Shown piece by piece: positions 61,209 through 64,000 of a stretch of 64,000 nt of DNA. A program made the translations under genes and the position numbers. Location of the stretch: NCBI RefSeq assembly GCF_005281345.1, contig NZ_SZXJ01000100.1:58799-122798 (forward strand), in the 5' to 3' direction. Numbering within the stretch: the stretch's first letter is position 1; each line of letters starts with the position of its first letter. The notes under the pieces were generated by a model, which searched no databases, had not been told where the DNA came from, and saw nothing but the letters and a program-made list of their open reading frames with translations. The DNA is from Citrobacter sp. wls619. Lineage in GTDB: Bacteria; Pseudomonadota; Gammaproteobacteria; Enterobacterales; Enterobacteriaceae.

Positions 61209-62648
61209 TCATTCCTGGTACGCTTCTACGCGGTTACGGCCATGGCTTTTCGCCAGATAGAGCGCGCGATCGGCTTTATCAACCAGTTGTTTGTAGTCGG
61301 GGTGATAGTCATATTCGGCAACGCCGATACTGACGGTAATAGAGAAGGATTCAGTCACGGAAGCGGCAATATGCAGCTCGGCAATTTTCTTGCGCAGTGT
61401 TTCCAGAATAATCGAGGCCTGCGATTCGTCTGATTCGACCAGCAGGATCATAAACTCTTCACCACCATAGCGGAATACGTAATCGCTGCTGCGGATGTGC
61501 TCATAAATAACGGCTGCGACGTTTTTCAGTGTCATATCGCCAGTATTATGTCCGTAGCGGTCATTGATCTGCTTAAAATAATCAATGTCCAGCATTGCCA
61601 GGGTAAAGGGTTTTCGTGAATGTAACGCCAGCGAGATTTCACGGCGCATAATCGTTGGAATAAAGCGGCGATTAAGCAACTGGGTCAGCGAATCTTTGCC
61701 ATTTTCCTGTTTGACCAGCGCTTCAAACATTGAGGCGAGGAGAAAATGGATTTTGGCCGAGAGCTGTCGGACATCCTGCAATAAGCTCATCCGTTCGGCT
61801 TCGCCAGGCTGATGCTGATTCGAGAGCGTCTGTGTCAGACGGTTATCGATTTCAGCGATCACGGATTCCATTTCTGCCAACAGATTACCGCTGCCAAGAA
61901 TGTGTTTTCCCTTATGGGAGAACCACATACCAAAATCAGAGTCTGCCAGGAACACCAGATCACCGGACGGTAATCCGGTCGCAATGTTGTAGATAAACTG
62001 ATTTTCCCAATCGGTAAACGAACGGATCTGCCGTTCGCGCTCGACGTTGACGTCGTCGTAAATGGTCTGCAGCCGATACTGCTCCTGCGTGTGCAGCGAG
62101 TTTTGATAGCTCGGAGAGTAGGAAACAGTCATGGCCTCCAGCGCAGTGTCCATCGCCAGACTGCTGAAACAGATAGCCTCGCTCAACAGGCTGACAGAGT
62201 AGTCTGCCTTACTTTTCAGCAACTGATACAGCTCTTCTTTTAGCTTACGCGCCCCGCGGTTAACCAGATCGATAGGCAGGCCGATACGGGCGTGTACCAC
62301 ACCTATTTCACGCTGTTTTGCCAGCAAGAGCGGGAGGTCTTCATATGCGCTGCCGAGCACGCTGCGCAACCAGTCAAACATACTGCCGCTCAGGCGCGTA
62401 CTGACCTGCTCGGTATTCAGAAACAACGCGCTCTCCGCGTGAGAGAGCATGTAGTCATAAAAAACGGTCACTAAATGGCGGATCTCATCGTCGCTTAACC
62501 CTGTGAGGATCGTATGAACGTCAGGGGATGTCTGGCGTATTAGCGCCCGCCATTCTGTAAGGAGTAATGTGTCGTTTACGGGATCAACCTGTTCCATCTC
62601 ACAGCCACTCAAAATGTGATTGAAAAATTCAGGCGGTATTACGGACAA
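61209..62648 (-). CDS. Globin-coupled diguanylate cyclase (DosC-like)
   Basis: 479 aa. N-terminal globin-coupled sensor with proximal His H119 in VVHARIGLP, matching VHARIGIP of E. coli DosC; a middle helical region; C-terminal GGDEF domain with GGEEF at 395-399 and a complete inhibitory site RSSD (386-389) five residues before it. It should make cyclic-di-GMP from GTP under control of O2 binding to haem. The upstream Met at 62600 is a possible alternative start. No phosphodiesterase partner (DosP) lies beside it. Confidence 0.9.
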   Translation of the reverse strand: MSVIPPEFFNHILSGCEMEQVDPVNDTLLLTEWRALIRQTSPDVHTILTGLSDDEIRHLVTVFYDYMLSHAESALFLNTEQVSTRLSGSMFDWLRSVLGSAYEDLPLLLAKQREIGVVHARIGLPIDLVNRGARKLKEELYQLLKSKADYSVSLLSEAICFSSLAMDTALEAMTVSYSPSYQNSLHTQEQYRLQTIYDDVNVERERQIRSFTDWENQFIYNIATGLPSGDLVFLADSDFGMWFSHKGKHILGSGNLLAEMESVIAEIDNRLTQTLSNQHQPGEAERMSLLQDVRQLSAKIHFLLASMFEALVKQENGKDSLTQLLNRRFIPTIMRREISLALHSRKPFTLAMLDIDYFKQINDRYGHNTGDMTLKNVAAVIYEHIRSSDYVFRYGGEEFMILLVESDESQASIILETLRKKIAELHIAASVTESFSITVSIGVAEYDYHPDYKQLVDKADRALYLAKSHGRNRVEAYQE

Positions 62649-62685
62649 TTACGTCACGATGGTCAAGTGAAACTCTCTTTACGCA

Positions 62686-63318
62686 TTAACGATGGCGAAT
62701 ACCTTCATAAATCAGCCTTAAGGCGAAGACGCCGATGATGGCACCAATCACCCGACTGGCAACGCGCTGAATGCGCCCATACGCACGACGCACCGCAGGA
62801 AGAGAAAACGCCTGGCTGAGAAAAATACGCCAGATAACAGAAGAAAGCACAATGCCTGCCCATGCCATCAGCCTGGCCCAGGTCGGGGTTTCTGCGCTTA
62901 AGGTGACCGAGAAAATACTAATAAAAAACAGTACGGTTTGCGGATTGGATAAATCCGTTAACAGCCCGCGACGAAAGAATACATACCAGGGAGCAGAGAT
63001 CGGCTGCTGTAAGGTGGGCATTTGCGGTGTGGCCTGATGGCGTATGCTGTTCCAGGCAAACCACAGTAAGTAGGCACCGCCGACGATTTTTATCAGGGAG
63101 AATATCTCTTCACATTGGGTGATAAGCGTTGCCATACCAAACAGGCCAAGCCCGGAGTAGAACGCATCGCCTAAGGCAACGCCCAGACCGGTCATCACTC
63201 CCGCACGTCGTCCCGACGCCAGGCTGGTTTGCACCACCACGAACAGGTTTGCACCGGGGTTGAAAAAGGTTAAAACAAACAGGCTAACGGTGAGCACGAC
63301 GGCGTGCAGAGGTTCCAT
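62686..63318 (-). CDS. yahN: YahN, LysE/RhtB-family exporter
   Basis: 210 aa from ATG 63318 (ATG 63333 is also possible). It is very close to E. coli YahN (FFNPGANLFVVVQTSLASGR, GDAFYSGLGLFGMATLITQC, DLSNPQTVLFFISIFSVTLS). Six membrane segments; proposed amino-acid exporter. It is divergent to yahO as in E. coli. Confidence 0.95.
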   Translation of the reverse strand: MEPLHAVVLTVSLFVLTFFNPGANLFVVVQTSLASGRRAGVMTGLGVALGDAFYSGLGLFGMATLITQCEEIFSLIKIVGGAYLLWFAWNSIRHQATPQMPTLQQPISAPWYVFFRRGLLTDLSNPQTVLFFISIFSVTLSAETPTWARLMAWAGIVLSSVIWRIFLSQAFSLPAVRRAYGRIQRVASRVIGAIIGVFALRLIYEGIRHR

Positions 63319-63666
63319 AGACAACGATTCCATCAGTGAGAAAATGAATGTTTACCCGCAGGTCATTTAAGAATCTGCACCTACTATAGTTTTAGTGCAA
63401 TCAATATTCTGAGTATTCACTCACAGTGCGCCATCAAACGCAGTTAATTTCTCAATGTCATCATTAACGCTATTTGTGTCACTGGAATCGTTGGATAACG
63501 CGGCAGCGCTGGATCGCCTGTTGTGGCTACGGCGCAAGATTTCTTTATATTTCCGTTGGCTCTGGATCTTTTAATCAGGCTGAACTACTTATTAATCATC
63601 CTTGACTCGCACGATGGATGTTCAGGGGTCGATGATGGCATATATAACAAAACCTGGAGCTTTGAT
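63319..63666. other. Divergent region between yahN and yahO
   Basis: About 350 bp with the promoters of both genes. I see no further gene; the frame open upstream of yahO has no support before 63667. Confidence 0.6.
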
Positions 63667-63942
63667 ATGAAAACTGGATATAAAGTACTTATTGGTGCGT
63701 TAGCTTTAGTTTTTTCCAACGCCTATGCTGCGGAATTTATGACAAAACTTGAGTTTGAAAAGGTTGAGTCGCAGTACACAAAAATCGGTGATATTTCAAC
63801 GAGTAATGAAGTTTCTGTTGCAGATGCTAAAGAAGAGCTGCTGAAGAAAGCTGAAGAGAAAGGCGCTGATGTGGTGGTATTAACCTCCGGCCAAACGGAT
63901 AACAAAATCCATGGCACAGCTAATATTTACAAGAAAAAATAA
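63667..63942 (+). CDS. yahO: YahO, small periplasmic DUF1471 protein
   Basis: 91 aa from ATG 63667 (TGGAGC site), signal peptide [16 protein letters not shown]. The mature part ([39 protein letters not shown]) matches E. coli YahO, a BhsA/McbA-type stress protein of unknown detailed function. It ends in NIYKKK. Confidence 0.96.
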   Translation: MKTGYKVLIGALALVFSNAYAAEFMTKLEFEKVESQYTKIGDISTSNEVSVADAKEELLKKAEEKGADVVVLTSGQTDNKIHGTANIYKKK

Positions 63943-63966
63943 CGCGCTGCATTGAAAGATAAAATA

Positions 63967-64000
63967 CCCGCCAGCCTCTGTACTGGCGGGGTTTTTTTTT
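63967..64000 (+). terminator. Intrinsic terminator of yahO
   Basis: CCCGCCAG and CTGGCGGG form an 8-bp stem with an 8-nt loop, followed by GTTTTTTTTT at the window end. Confidence 0.93.

Overview
The window comes from the chromosome of an enterobacterium close to Escherichia, Salmonella and Citrobacter. Citrobacter is my best guess, from the combination of a complete second (lateral, Flag-2) flagellar cluster, E. coli-like dinB, pepD-gpt-frsA-crl-phoE-proBA-thrW order, a FoxA-type receptor, and yahN/yahO at the right end. Most of the sequence is of ordinary enterobacterial GC content with REP elements between operons; a block at about 26.8-27.7 kb and one at 34.0-37.5 kb are clearly AT-rich.

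Layout. (1) 1-15.6 kb: the distal half of a Flag-2 lateral flagellar cluster: lfgG (cut by the left edge), lfgH, I, J, K, L, lafW, a divergently oriented regulator lafZ with an unrecognised periplasmic partner, then lafA (flagellin), B, C, D, E, F, S (sigma-28), T and U (stator). All genes look intact. (2) 15.6-25.4 kb: a zinc-ribbon protein of unknown function, dinB with a LexA box, pepD, gpt, frsA, crl, phoE with a Pho box, proB, proA, and tRNA-Thr (thrW). (3) 25.4-37.7 kb: a P4-like phage satellite integrated in the 3' end of thrW. It has a P4-type integrase, an AlpA-like regulator, a small ribbon-helix-helix repressor (57 aa) with tandem palindromic operators, an Icd-like protein, small conserved satellite genes, an alpha-type primase-helicase, an iteron-rich replication origin, Psu and an Ogr/Delta activator. 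Its cargo is an AT-rich two-gene unit: an AAA ATPase followed by a subtilisin-like protease, which I assign to the IetAS anti-phage family. An imperfect copy of the tRNA 3' end (37688-37705) marks the right boundary. (4) 37.9-44.4 kb: one strand carries a CitA/CitB-type two-component pair followed by an AfuABC-type ABC importer. (5) 44.6-48.3 kb: small accessory genes: a TPR protein, a DJ-1/PfpI protein, a YjhX-type toxin with an odd downstream reading frame, and a LysE exporter with a LysR regulator. (6) 48.4-59.8 kb: an iron-siderophore uptake region: an AraC-type regulator, a FoxA-like receptor, a lipoprotein, a second TonB-dependent receptor, a four-gene ABC importer and an RpiR-type regulator, with Fur-box-like sequences ahead of three units. 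(7) 59.9-64 kb: a YccM-like polyferredoxin membrane protein, a globin-coupled diguanylate cyclase, yahN and yahO.

The strongest candidates for something unusual are the satellite with its ATPase-protease cargo, its RHH repressor and operators, the unknown 274-aa gene fused by overlap to the integrase, the LafZ/periplasmic-protein pair inside the flagellar cluster, and the yjhX locus, where the usual partner is replaced by a non-canonical reading frame. All calls are from reading the sequence; no database search was possible.
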